Source of the DNA: Rhodopirellula europaea 6C
GTDB taxonomy: Bacteria; Planctomycetota; Planctomycetia; Pirellulales; Pirellulaceae
Length of the DNA: 33,351 nucleotides
NCBI RefSeq assembly: GCF_000338295.1
Contig: NZ_ANMO01000157.1
Location: forward strand, 1-33,351
Reading direction: 5' to 3'
Positions within the stretch are counted from its first letter, which is position 1. Each line of letters begins with the position of its first letter. Below the pieces are notes generated by a model. That model was not told the origin of the DNA. It ran no database searches and saw only the letters and a program-made list of their open reading frames with translations. Below are positions 23,984 through 31,773 of this stretch, piece after piece. The position numbers and the translations under genes were made by a program.

Positions 23984-24745
23984 CACGTCGTTCCAGCGAT
24001 CGGATGAAACACTCCGTTGCACGGCAACAGCCTCACTTCCATTCGTGTTGCCCACACGAGCCGCGATGTCGCTTGCGAGGTACAGCAAATCATCTTCGCT
24101 GACATCGACGAACGAATCGAGCGACCGGATGGAGGCCAAGACGTGCTTGTGAACGTCCTCCGAAACTTGCAAGTTCTCAGGCTCAGCTTCATCGAATCGG
24201 CGCACCAAGAAAGCCGGATAACGTCGCCAGCGGAACGGATAGTTGATCACGATCGCAAGTACCAGCATGACGGTGGCATTGAGTAGCACTGGGTACAGGA
24301 CAAAATAAAATCCCAGGTCATGGATCGCCGAACCGCCCATCACGGCAGTGAACGCGGTTGCGCCACCGGGCGGATGAATGCACTTGCATTGATACATCAC
24401 GCCGATCGCCAGTCCCACGGCGAGTGCGGTGGCTACGGCGGTGTTGTCGACAGAGTGGGCGCAACACACGCCAATGATTGCTGAGATCGTGTGGCCACCG
24501 ATCAATGGCCAAGGCTGCGACAGCGGACTATGTGGCACGGCATACAGCAACACTGCTGTCGCGCCCATCGACCCGATCACACCCGCCGCGGCGACGGCCG
24601 GCAAGCTGTAACGCGTGACGCAAAACACACAGAAGATCGCCAAGCAAGACCCAACAGCGGAAACGGTTTTTTCCGCCCAACTCACTTCGACCAGTTCAAT
24701 CCCAAGCCATTTGCATGCACGCATCCAAGACCATCCGCCTATCAA
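23948..24745 (-). CDS. HPP family integral membrane protein
   Basis: Protein of 265 residues. Four or five membrane spans occupy about 25-165 (AVGSCLAIFCVFCVTRYSL, AVAAAGVIGSMGATAVLLYAV, TAVATALAVGLAIGVMYQ and others). The family motif CIHPPGGATAFTAVMGG contains the HPP sequence, and SMGATAVLL is also typical. A short hydrophilic C-terminal domain follows (about 185-265), without CBS repeats. HPP proteins of plants and cyanobacteria have been linked to nitrite transport, which would suit a nitrate/NO region, but this is inference for a bacterial member. The last 11 residues come from a palindromic repeat. The start could also be the internal ATG at residue 8. Confidence 0.88.
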   Translation of the reverse strand: MIGGWSWMRACKWLGIELVEVSWAEKTVSAVGSCLAIFCVFCVTRYSLPAVAAAGVIGSMGATAVLLYAVPHSPLSQPWPLIGGHTISAIIGVCCAHSVDNTAVATALAVGLAIGVMYQCKCIHPPGGATAFTAVMGGSAIHDLGFYFVLYPVLLNATVMLVLAIVINYPFRWRRYPAFLVRRFDEAEPENLQVSEDVHKHVLASIRSLDSFVDVSEDDLLYLASDIAARVGNTNGSEAVAVQRSVSSDRWNDVASDEPERTLTP

Positions 24746-24887
24746 TAGATCCGATCGGCATCATGCAAGGCTGCGTCCGCTCACAGTCTCGTCGTGCGTC
24801 GATCGAATCAACAGAATAAAGCAATGAAAGTCAGAGTCAACGGAAGAACTGAGCAACCAACATGCGTGTCACCGCGAGTTGACACCC

Positions 24888-25157
24888 TTAGGCTGCCATC
24901 CTTCTTCGGTCGCTATAAGACGCGATCGCGAAGCCGTGTTGTTTCACGGCAGCCCGCTGGTCCATCGCAAGTTCGGTCGGCAAAGTGGATGTTCTTGAAA
25001 CCAATTCTGTTTCGACCTCGGGCGATTGGCTTTCCGCATATTTCGCGGCGAGCATTTCGACAACCGGCTTCGGCGTTCCCGCAGCGACAACGATGTCGAA
25101 ATGCAGGATCTCACCGTCGCGCCCAGTGGCGTAAGTATCGTAGCTATCAAACATCAT
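24888..25157 (-). CDS. DUF2024 family protein
   Basis: Small protein of 89 residues with the DUF2024 opening, MFDSYDTYATGRDGEILHFDIVVAAGT, then a helix (PKPVVEMLAAKYAES) and a C-terminal strand and helix. The function of the family is unknown. AAGGATGAATC precedes the two tandem ATGs, either of which may be used. It lies between the HPP gene and the nap operon on the same strand, with gaps of about 140-150 bases on both sides in which nothing else is seen. Confidence 0.75.
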   Translation of the reverse strand: MMFDSYDTYATGRDGEILHFDIVVAAGTPKPVVEMLAAKYAESQSPEVETELVSRTSTLPTELAMDQRAAVKQHGFAIASYSDRRRMAA

Positions 25158-25307
25158 CGTGATTCATCCTTGAAAGTGCGTCCGACCATTTGCCATCAGT
25201 GCCCTCCCGCCTAAAGGAAGTCAATCGTTGTCATCGGCACTAAGCGTTGCTTTCGATTGATGTGGCGGCGATTCATCGCTACAAATCGCCCAAACTGTGA
25301 CTGCGGT

Positions 25308-25631
25308 CTAGTGAACATTCGGAAGCCTGTTGCGAATGATCTTCGTGGTTGGATTGCCGGGCATGATGGTGTCGCACCACATCTCGCCCTCGAAGACGTA
25401 TCGCACTTGGATCGCTTGTGCTTCGTCGGCGGCGAATGCGGCTTCAGCGGTCGCTAACGTGACAGCAGCATCGGTTGCGTGCGATTTCATTTGCACCTGT
25501 TGAACGTCAGCACCACCGGCCAGATCGGCAAACAACTGCAAGACTTGGTCCTTGGCCCATTCGGCTTGCAGGATTTCCGGTAGCGGTTCGTTGTTTTCCA
25601 GATCTTCCAGCGTTAGTTTTTTCGATGTCAT
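25308..25631 (-). CDS. Unknown small protein at the end of the nap operon
   Basis: Protein of 107 residues from the ATG at 25631, which overlaps the napF stop (ATGA). It is acidic, begins with an amphipathic helix (TLEDLENNEPLPEILQAEWAKDQVLQLFADLAGG), and continues with beta and Ala-rich helix segments ending GEMWCDTIMPGNPTTKIIRNRL. There is no signal peptide, so it is cytoplasmic. I do not recognise the family. Coupling to napF makes a role in Nap maturation, electron transfer or accessory chaperoning possible. The longer frame up to 25832 lies within napF and was not used. Confidence 0.7.
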   Translation of the reverse strand: MTSKKLTLEDLENNEPLPEILQAEWAKDQVLQLFADLAGGADVQQVQMKSHATDAAVTLATAEAAFAADEAQAIQVRYVFEGEMWCDTIMPGNPTTKIIRNRLPNVH

Positions 25632-26395
25632 GCGTTGGGTGATCCAGGACGTGAGAATGCGGGCATCAACAGGATCGCGTTTTCGGGTGCTGGGCAAACG
25701 TAGCGGCACACGCCGCATCCGGTGCAGGTATCTTCGTTGATCGTTGGCTTGCCGTCGGTGACCGCGATCGCTCCGTCGACGGGACATCGTTCGCTGCACA
25801 CGGTGCATGTCGTTGAGTGATGAGCGAGGCACAGATGCTCAGTCACTTTTGCCGTGCCCATGATCGGTGGAATCGAATCAACCAACACGCCGGGTTCACA
25901 CGATGCGATGCAAGGAAAGTCGTCGCACATCATGCACGCAGACGTGTCGGCTTCGATGATGGGTGTGCCGGCAACGCTGCCGGTTCGCGCGGGAGCTTTG
26001 ACAATCGCATCGTAAGGACACGCGGTGATGCAGTCACCACATCGCGTGCAACCGGCAAGGAACTGGTACTCGTCAATGGCACCGGGCGGACGGAAAACCG
26101 GGATCGTTTGCGAGAACGCTTTGCCCCCCAAGTTCGTCGGCGGGACTGGGTCAATGTTGATGCCACCGATACTTCGCGGCTTTACTTCCGGAGATGATTC
26201 TACTTCCGGCTTCGGGTATCGCATCACCAGCGGTGCGAACTTGTTCGATGGAATGAATTTCCACAGACGACCTTGCAAAAGATCGCGTCGGCTTTGGTTG
26301 GGCTTGGAGCGTGCGAAGAGAAATTTTGACGCAGAGACGGGGAGACGGAGAGCCGCCGAGAGCAGCCGTTTGAGCGCAGAGAAGAATCTTTTCAT
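25628..26395 (-). CDS. napF: NapF-like ferredoxin with four [4Fe-4S] clusters
   Basis: Protein of 255 residues from the ATG at 26395. From residue 33 it follows NapF: NQSRRDLLQGRLW (E. coli NapF begins near SRRGILTGRW), then clusters CTRCGDCITACP (116-127), CMMCDDFPCIASC (154-166), CTVCSERCP with upstream Cys189 (to 204) and CTGCGVCRYVCP (224-235). NapF is a cytoplasmic protein that assists NapA maturation. The first 25-28 residues (MKRFFSALKRLLSAALR...) have no counterpart in NapF and are encoded by a palindromic repeat. The gap to napB is 83 bases, while all other junctions in this operon overlap by 4 bases, so the original start was probably displaced. Confidence 0.88.
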   Translation of the reverse strand: MKRFFSALKRLLSAALRLPVSASKFLFARSKPNQSRRDLLQGRLWKFIPSNKFAPLVMRYPKPEVESSPEVKPRSIGGINIDPVPPTNLGGKAFSQTIPVFRPPGAIDEYQFLAGCTRCGDCITACPYDAIVKAPARTGSVAGTPIIEADTSACMMCDDFPCIASCEPGVLVDSIPPIMGTAKVTEHLCLAHHSTTCTVCSERCPVDGAIAVTDGKPTINEDTCTGCGVCRYVCPAPENAILLMPAFSRPGSPNA

Positions 26396-26475
26396 AAATA
26401 CCAACTTTGCGTTGCCACTCTCCCACTCGTTCTCTGCGTCTCCCCGGCTCTTGCGTCTCTGCGTCAATTTTTCTC
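26319..26475. repeat. Palindromic repeat inserted at the napB-napF junction
   Basis: The left side (26319-26355) and right side (26430-26475) pair as inverted copies of a TTGACGCAGAGACG...GGGGAGACG-AGAG sequence, with some extra bases in the right arm. The CGCAGAGACG type is a repeat of a kind seen in many genomes. It occupies the whole intergenic space and the first codons of napF, including its ATG in the loop region. Confidence 0.7.
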
Positions 26476-26478
26476 CAA

Positions 26479-27270
26479 CTACTTCGCAACCACATCAAGC
26501 GGCGGCAACATCGGAACGATGTCGGCTTCGGGCATTTGATCGAGCGTTGCCGACGGAGCGTGACACTGGGTGCAGTTCGTTCGCCACGGGTGAGTCGATT
26601 CCATGCCAGCCCATCCATGCGGGCCACCGTGACACGCATTGCAGCTCTCACGCATCCACTGCGAATGCGGGATCGTCGGCGGTGCCCCCTGATAAGCTCG
26701 CTTGCCTTGTTTTGGTGCTGGCAAACCAACGAAGCTGGTATCGACGCTCGCATCAACGTCTTGAAACGGTGCGGGTGCCATCGGAGCGTGGCACTGCACG
26801 CAGTTGCCCAGGAATTGGTGCGACATCACGCTGGCTTTCAGGCCCGCCATCTTCACTCCGTTGGAATGGCATGCATAGCAAGCGGCATCCGTTGTGTTCT
26901 CGACGGGGTGAGGGATGATCGGCGGCGCGCCGTTGAAGGCGCGACGCGACGCGCGGAGCTTGCTCGATGCTTCTTTTTCAGCCTCACTCGGTTCGATCTT
27001 CGTATACAGATCGTAGTCCGCGCCCGGTAACGCTTGAGGCATCCCCTGCCATGGCTTCGTCGGCCCCATCGGCGTGCTCGCGATTTCCGCGTAGCTGACC
27101 GCCGGAATCAGCTTCACTTCACTTGCCACCGTTGCCGACAGCTCGCGATCGAGCAAAGGAGAATCGTACAAACCATCCGGCTTGGGTACGCCATCGCCGA
27201 GGCCGACGAAGTATCCGACCACCGCGACCGCCATGACCAGCGAAAGAAAGATTGTCGTCAGTCGATTCAT
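26479..27270 (-). CDS. NapB-like cytochrome c, internally duplicated (tetrahaem)
   Basis: Protein of 263 residues with an N-terminal membrane anchor or signal (TIFLSLVMAVAVVGYFVGLG). It has four haem motifs: CYACH (131), CVQCH (157), CNACH (210) and CTQCH (233). Two units are evident, 109-163 and 190-239. Each begins RRAFNGAPPIIPHP or KRAYQGAPPTIPHS and ends NCVQCHAP or NCTQCHAP, which is the NapB pattern. Usual NapB has two haems in about 150 residues, so this is a tandem duplication. It likely hands electrons to NapA in the periplasm. The ATG overlaps the napA stop (ATGA). The region between the signal and the first unit is unlike NapB. Confidence 0.85.
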   Translation of the reverse strand: MNRLTTIFLSLVMAVAVVGYFVGLGDGVPKPDGLYDSPLLDRELSATVASEVKLIPAVSYAEIASTPMGPTKPWQGMPQALPGADYDLYTKIEPSEAEKEASSKLRASRRAFNGAPPIIPHPVENTTDAACYACHSNGVKMAGLKASVMSHQFLGNCVQCHAPMAPAPFQDVDASVDTSFVGLPAPKQGKRAYQGAPPTIPHSQWMRESCNACHGGPHGWAGMESTHPWRTNCTQCHAPSATLDQMPEADIVPMLPPLDVVAK

Positions 27271-29699
27271 GATGACACCTTGGCATCCGCCTTCTTAACG
27301 ACTCGGACAGCGCACTTCTTGTAGTCGGGTTGTTTCGAGAATGGGTCGTGCGCGTCAAGTGTCACGTTGTTGATCAGCTTGGTCTCGTCAAAGAACGGAA
27401 CAAAGACTGTGCCGCGTGGCGGTCGGCCGCGACCGTCGATCCAGACCGGCAAATCGCAAACACCGCGGCGTGATTCGATGGTGACCACTTCCCCCTGACG
27501 AATGTTGGCCGCCTTGGCGTCTTCCATGTGCATTTCGACATAAGCCGTCGGCATCGCTCGGTTCAGAGGTGCGAGACGACGTGTCATCGTGCCGGTGTGC
27601 CAATGCTCAAGCACTCGTCCGGTACAAAGCCACATCGGAAATTCATCGTCGGGCATTTCCGGCGGTGGAGCGTACTCGTGGAACCAAATCTGAGCACGGC
27701 CGTCATCCGAAGACGAATGATAAAAGTCAAACTCCTGGCCTTCCTTGACGAACGGATCGTCGAATCCCGAGAAGCGGAATTTGGTCTCGCGCCAGGATCC
27801 GTCCTCTTGCTCGACCACTGGCCAACGTAATCCGCGGGCTTTGACGTATTCCTCGTACGGGGCCAAGTTCTTGTGCTTCATCGTCGTGAACAGACGGTAT
27901 TCCTCGAACAGATGCTTGTCGACGTTGGTGTCGTAGTAACGATCGAATTCCCAAACCGGAATTTCTTGGCCGTCGTCGTCTTTGACCGCAAAAATGAAAT
28001 CGCCATCTCTGTCCTTCATGCCTTCGTGGCCCATCTCGAACAACTTGTGGGCGATCGCGATTGTCATCCAAGTGTCATCACGAGCCTCGCCGGGCGGATC
28101 GACCATCTTGAACCACTGTTGAGTTCGACGTTCGCTGTTGCCGAACATCCCGTTCTTTTCCACCCACATTGCGGCGGGCAGAATTAGATCCGCGAGCGCA
28201 GTCGTCGCGGTCGGGTAAACGTCACTAACAATCAGGAACTTATCTTCGAGGCCTTTCTTGTCGTTGAAAAGGGCGTTCAAGTTCGGCAAGGTTTGGCCGG
28301 GGTTGGTGACCTGCACGAACATCGTCGTGATGTCGCCACCATCGGACGTTGGCGTAGTGAACTGCTCGAACATCTTCACGGTGTGGTAACCGGGCACTTC
28401 GTTGATGCTGCCTTCGCGAACATTCCAGAAACCTTCGCACTGCTCGCGATGCTCAGGCTTCGCAACCACGCGGCCACCGGGCAACGCATGAGCTAGCGTG
28501 CCGACTTCGCGAACCGTGCCGCAAGCCGACGGTTGACCAGTCAAACTCGTTGGTGCGTCGCCGGGACGACCGAAGTGACCGGACAATAGGTGCACGCCGT
28601 GAACCAGCGAATTGATCGCGGTGCCCATCGTGTGCTGGTTCATGCCCATGCACCACAGCGATGTGATGCGAATGTCATGATTGCCGAACAAATCGGCCAG
28701 CATGCGGATGCTATCCGCCGGAACGCCCGAAAGCTCTTCGACGAGTTCTGGCGTGTACTTGGCGATGCGTTTGCGAAAGTCGTCTTCGCTAATTTGCTCG
28801 CCTTGCAAGGTCGGCGTCAGTTCCTCCGCGCCGCGGAAGTTGCAGTGTTTCTCAACAAACGACTTGTCGTAATTGTCGTTCTCGATCAACAGATGCATGA
28901 TGCCCAGCGAGATCGCGACATCGCCGTGCGGCTTCATTTCCAAGTAGTCGTTGGCCGCATCAGTCGTGCGAGTTCGACGAGTGCCGATGTCGATGATGCG
29001 AACCGTCTCGCCGCGCGAACGCCGATCGGTCACGCGTGAAAACAATACCGGGTGCATTTCGGCCGGGTTGTTGCCCCACGTGATCAGCACGTCGCATTCG
29101 TCGAGGTCTTGGTAGCAGCCGGCCGGTTCGTCAACGCCATAAGTAGCCAAGAACCCGGTCACAGCCGACGCCATGCACAGCCGTGCGTTGGGGTCGATGT
29201 GGTTGTTGCCCAATCCGCCCTTCATGAATTTTTGTGCGGCGTAACCTTCTGGGATCGTCCACTGCCCGCTGCCGTAGAACGCGAAAGTCTCTGGCGAATC
29301 AAAGATGCGTTTGGCAATGATCTCGATTGCTTTGTCCCACTCGATCGCTTTCAAGCTACCGTCGTCTTGTCGCAGGAGCGGCTGCGTCAAACGATCCTTG
29401 CCGTACAAGATGCCGCCGACGTGATAGCCTTTAACGCACAGCAAGCCCTTGTTGACGTCGGCTGCCTTGTCGCCAGCGATCGCGACGACGCGGCCGTCTT
29501 CCACACCAACTTGCACATGGCATCCGGTGCCGCAGAAACGACACGGTGCTTTGTTCCATTCCATGCCCTCGCCGGTCGGCAAATCGTCGACGGCTTGATC
29601 GGCATGAACGACCGGCAGCGAAGTATTGCCGGCGACCATCGAACCGGCGGCGGCCATCGCGGCCGACTTCAAGAAATTTCGACGCTTAGAGTCCATCAT
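27267..29699 (-). CDS. napA: Periplasmic nitrate reductase, catalytic subunit
   Basis: Molybdopterin oxidoreductase of 810 residues that reduces nitrate to nitrite in the periplasm. The Tat signal is KRRNFLKSAAMAAAGSMVAG at residues 5-24. The [4Fe-4S] ligands are C53, C56, C60 and C88 (CRFCGTGC...GLLC), and the molybdenum ligand is Cys175 in DPNARLCMASAV. The C-terminal molybdopterin-binding domain has GRVLEHWHTGTMTRR and a closing SKQPDYKKCAVRV. The length is usual. The start overlaps the napD stop and the end overlaps the napB start (ATGA in both). It needs Mo-bis-MGD, for which moaA lies about 16 kb away. Confidence 0.97.
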   Translation of the reverse strand: MMDSKRRNFLKSAAMAAAGSMVAGNTSLPVVHADQAVDDLPTGEGMEWNKAPCRFCGTGCHVQVGVEDGRVVAIAGDKAADVNKGLLCVKGYHVGGILYGKDRLTQPLLRQDDGSLKAIEWDKAIEIIAKRIFDSPETFAFYGSGQWTIPEGYAAQKFMKGGLGNNHIDPNARLCMASAVTGFLATYGVDEPAGCYQDLDECDVLITWGNNPAEMHPVLFSRVTDRRSRGETVRIIDIGTRRTRTTDAANDYLEMKPHGDVAISLGIMHLLIENDNYDKSFVEKHCNFRGAEELTPTLQGEQISEDDFRKRIAKYTPELVEELSGVPADSIRMLADLFGNHDIRITSLWCMGMNQHTMGTAINSLVHGVHLLSGHFGRPGDAPTSLTGQPSACGTVREVGTLAHALPGGRVVAKPEHREQCEGFWNVREGSINEVPGYHTVKMFEQFTTPTSDGGDITTMFVQVTNPGQTLPNLNALFNDKKGLEDKFLIVSDVYPTATTALADLILPAAMWVEKNGMFGNSERRTQQWFKMVDPPGEARDDTWMTIAIAHKLFEMGHEGMKDRDGDFIFAVKDDDGQEIPVWEFDRYYDTNVDKHLFEEYRLFTTMKHKNLAPYEEYVKARGLRWPVVEQEDGSWRETKFRFSGFDDPFVKEGQEFDFYHSSSDDGRAQIWFHEYAPPPEMPDDEFPMWLCTGRVLEHWHTGTMTRRLAPLNRAMPTAYVEMHMEDAKAANIRQGEVVTIESRRGVCDLPVWIDGRGRPPRGTVFVPFFDETKLINNVTLDAHDPFSKQPDYKKCAVRVVKKADAKVSS

Positions 29700-29971
29700 G
29701 TTTCGTTCCTGATTGCATCATGTTTATCGGTCTCGGCATCTTCATCAAATGCGACCATGGCGACGGCTAAGTCAACCACTCCTGGCATCTGTTGTACCGA
29801 CTCCCAAATTTCTTGATCGCGGCGTTTGGTTTCTGAATCGACCACAATCGCCAACTTGCTGCCAGCGGATTCGCCGACGTCAATCTCAGGGATGGCAGCG
29901 ATTCGCTCGATGCTGTCCGCGTGTTCCGCGACCGATGACCGAAAGGTGACGACGAGTCCGCTGATTGGCAC
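29696..29971 (-). CDS. napD: NapD-like chaperone for NapA
   Basis: Protein of 91 residues that should bind the NapA Tat signal during cofactor insertion. The sequence VPISGLVVTFRSSVAEHADSI opens a ferredoxin-like fold, followed by EIDVGESAGSKLAIVVDSE and WESVQQMPGVVDLAVAMVAFDED, as in NapD. The GTG at 29971 is preferred (MPISGLVV), since NapD proteins begin there. The reading frame is open as far as 30244, but this would overlap the divergent cytochrome gene and add sequence unlike NapD. The stop overlaps the napA start by 4 bases. Confidence 0.85.
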   Translation of the reverse strand: MPISGLVVTFRSSVAEHADSIERIAAIPEIDVGESAGSKLAIVVDSETKRRDQEIWESVQQMPGVVDLAVAMVAFDEDAETDKHDAIRNET

Positions 29972-30034
29972 CGAGCTTGCATTCCTGAAAAGTGGATGTG
30001 TGATCAAATCTGAGGTATCGCTAAGGCGCACCTG

Positions 30035-30046
30035 AATGTATACATT
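30035..30046. promoter_or_regulatory. Palindromic site between nap and the tetrahaem operon
   Basis: AATGTATACATT is a perfect 12-base palindrome. It lies 39 bases before the cytochrome ATG and 64 before the napD GTG, in the short shared upstream region of two divergent operons. It shares GTATAC with the hmp region. A TTGAT-N4-ATCAA FNR-type box is not present. Confidence 0.5.
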
Positions 30047-30084
30047 ACGGGTCAACAGCGAAACCTCATTTGGAACAGAATTAC

Positions 30085-30762
30085 ATGCCGCGAATCGCAA
30101 ATCTGATTTTCGCGGGCGTGGTTTGTTTGATCGCTTCGATGTTGCTGGTGGCCGTCTGGCAGTCCGGCACGCGAGCGAATACGCACGCCGCTCCTGAAGA
30201 AACGCCCCAGGTCGCACAGTTACCGAGCGAAGCAACGACGACACACCCCGTCATCATCCGCAAGCCATCCGGTCCACCACGGATCGAACTGGCCGGCATG
30301 GACCCGCAGGGCCGAACCGGCAGCGTCGCTTGTTCGACTTGCCACGCCGTCCGTAAACCGAACCTGGAAAACGTGTCGGCCGCGACGCTGGACGAATTTC
30401 ATCAAGGCATGACTTTCAATCACGGCAAGATCGCTTGCTACGCCTGCCACAACCCTGACGATTCCGACGCACTGCGTTTAGCCGATGGAAAATCAGTCGC
30501 GTACGAAAACGTCATGACGCTGTGCTCACAGTGCCACAGCAAGCAAGCCGAATCGTTCGCCCACGGTGCTCACGGCGGCATGAACGGGCACTGGGATTTG
30601 AGTCGTGGTCCCCAGATGAAGAACAACTGCATCGACTGCCACGATCCGCACGCACCGAGCTATCCCAAAATGGTCGTCGGTTTCAAACCGAAAGACCGCT
30701 TCAACGCCCCGCTTGACGATCACCAGGACCACGAAGGAGCGGAATCTCATGACGACCACTAA
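30085..30762 (+). CDS. Membrane-anchored tetrahaem cytochrome c
   Basis: Protein of 225 residues from the ATG at 30085. It has an N-terminal hydrophobic anchor (LIFAGVVCLIASMLLVAVW), a Pro/Thr-rich linker, and four CxxCH motifs: CSTCH (83), CYACH (118), CSQCH (147) and CIDCH (182). A His-rich tail (DDHQDHEGAESHDDH) follows. It is not a NapC/NrfH-type protein by motif spacing. With the next two genes it forms a cytochrome / ferredoxin / NrfD set like other quinol-linked modules (Qrc, Act, DsrJOP types). It probably carries electrons to the NapB-like protein. Its end overlaps the ferredoxin gene. Confidence 0.82.
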   Translation: MPRIANLIFAGVVCLIASMLLVAVWQSGTRANTHAAPEETPQVAQLPSEATTTHPVIIRKPSGPPRIELAGMDPQGRTGSVACSTCHAVRKPNLENVSAATLDEFHQGMTFNHGKIACYACHNPDDSDALRLADGKSVAYENVMTLCSQCHSKQAESFAHGAHGGMNGHWDLSRGPQMKNNCIDCHDPHAPSYPKMVVGFKPKDRFNAPLDDHQDHEGAESHDDH

Positions 30763-31690
30763 GAACCCCAGCAGGCCTTCCCTACCGATCGTCGAGAACT
30801 TCACTCGCCGTGCGGCCGTCAAAGGTGCGTTCGCAACGTTGGGCGCGGGTGCTTTTGTCGCCGCAATTTCACCGCTACGGCAAGCTGCCAAAAACACGAC
30901 GGCCGCGGAGTTCATGCAACAGCATTACACCGAGCTATCGCCCGAGCAAAAAGCGGACGTGATCGCGCGTCTCGAAGCGGAAACGAAAGAGAAGTACGGC
31001 GCGGACGTCACGATTGCTGACGATCGACCGATCCCAGGAACGAAGTTCGTCTACGCGATCAACCTGAGTGTTTGCAACGGCAACGGCAAATGCGTCGAAG
31101 CCTGCCACAAAGAAAATAACCACGACCGCGATACGAACCAGTCCTACATCCGCGTTATCGAAATGCCCAAAGGCACGATGGACATGGAAAAAGGCAGCAC
31201 GACGTACACCGGAACAGTTCCCAAGGACGACAAGTTCTACCTGCCTGTTCAATGCCAACAATGCGACGAGCCACCGTGCGTCGACGTTTGCCCGGTGAAG
31301 GCGACGTGGAAAGAAGAAGATGGCATCGTGGTCGTTGACTACAACTGGTGCATCGGTTGCCGGTACTGCGAAGCAGCATGTCCGTATCACGCACGGCGTT
31401 TCAATTGGAAGAAGCCCGAAGTGCCTGCCGAAGAGGTCAATCCCGACCAAAGCTACTTGAGTAACCGTATCCGCCCGGTCGGCGTGGTCGAGAAGTGCAC
31501 GTACTGCTTGCACCGAACACGACGCGGCAAGTTGCCCGCTTGTTTGGAAGCCTGCCCCACCGGTGCTCGCGTCTTCGGCAACATCCTCGACAAGGATTCC
31601 AACATCCGCTGGATCCTCGAGAACAAACGCGTCTACATCCTCAAAGAAGAACTCGGCACGAAACCCGCGTTCTTTTATTACTTCGACTGA
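30749..31690 (+). CDS. NrfC-like periplasmic ferredoxin, four [4Fe-4S] clusters, Tat signal
   Basis: Protein of 313 residues from the ATG at 30749, which follows AAGGAG by 9 bases. The Tat-type signal FTRRAAVKGAFATLGAGAFVAA (residues 18-39) is followed by cysteine clusters CNGNGKCVEAC, CQQCDEPPCVDVC, CIGCRYCEAACP and CTYCLHRTRRGKLPACLEAC, the DmsB/NrfC/PsrB-type arrangement. It would join the NrfD subunit and the cytochrome at the outer face of the membrane. It overlaps the cytochrome gene by 14 bases. A 70-base palindromic repeat lies between it and the NrfD gene. Confidence 0.92.
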   Translation: MTTTKNPSRPSLPIVENFTRRAAVKGAFATLGAGAFVAAISPLRQAAKNTTAAEFMQQHYTELSPEQKADVIARLEAETKEKYGADVTIADDRPIPGTKFVYAINLSVCNGNGKCVEACHKENNHDRDTNQSYIRVIEMPKGTMDMEKGSTTYTGTVPKDDKFYLPVQCQQCDEPPCVDVCPVKATWKEEDGIVVVDYNWCIGCRYCEAACPYHARRFNWKKPEVPAEEVNPDQSYLSNRIRPVGVVEKCTYCLHRTRRGKLPACLEACPTGARVFGNILDKDSNIRWILENKRVYILKEELGTKPAFFYYFD

Positions 31691-31694
31691 CCCA

Positions 31695-31764
31695 CCGTAG
31701 CGGAACTCGTCAAGAGTTTCGGCCCCCGTCTCCATCACGAAAGTCTTGACGACTTCCGCTACCG
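31695..31764. repeat. Palindromic repeat between ferredoxin and nrfD genes
   Basis: Arms of 28 bases at 31695-31722 and 31737-31764 pair with a few mismatches around a 14-base loop (core GTAGCGGAA-TCGTCAAGA-TTTCG). It ends 9 bases before the nrfD ATG and so may mask the ribosome site. It looks like a REP-type dispersed element. Confidence 0.7.
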
Positions 31765-31773
31765 AGAAACGCT

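Noticed and set aside
29052-29816. Plus-strand frame of about 250 codons
   Set aside because: Antisense to napA, which is complete with all cofactor ligands.
30001-30060. FNR/DNR-type site in the nap divergent region
   Set aside because: TTGATCACACAT was considered, but the second half (ATCAA) is not present. Only the AATGTATACATT palindrome is symmetric.
29972-30244. Longer N-terminus for napD
   Set aside because: It would overlap the divergent cytochrome gene and the palindromic promoter region, and the added residues are unlike NapD.
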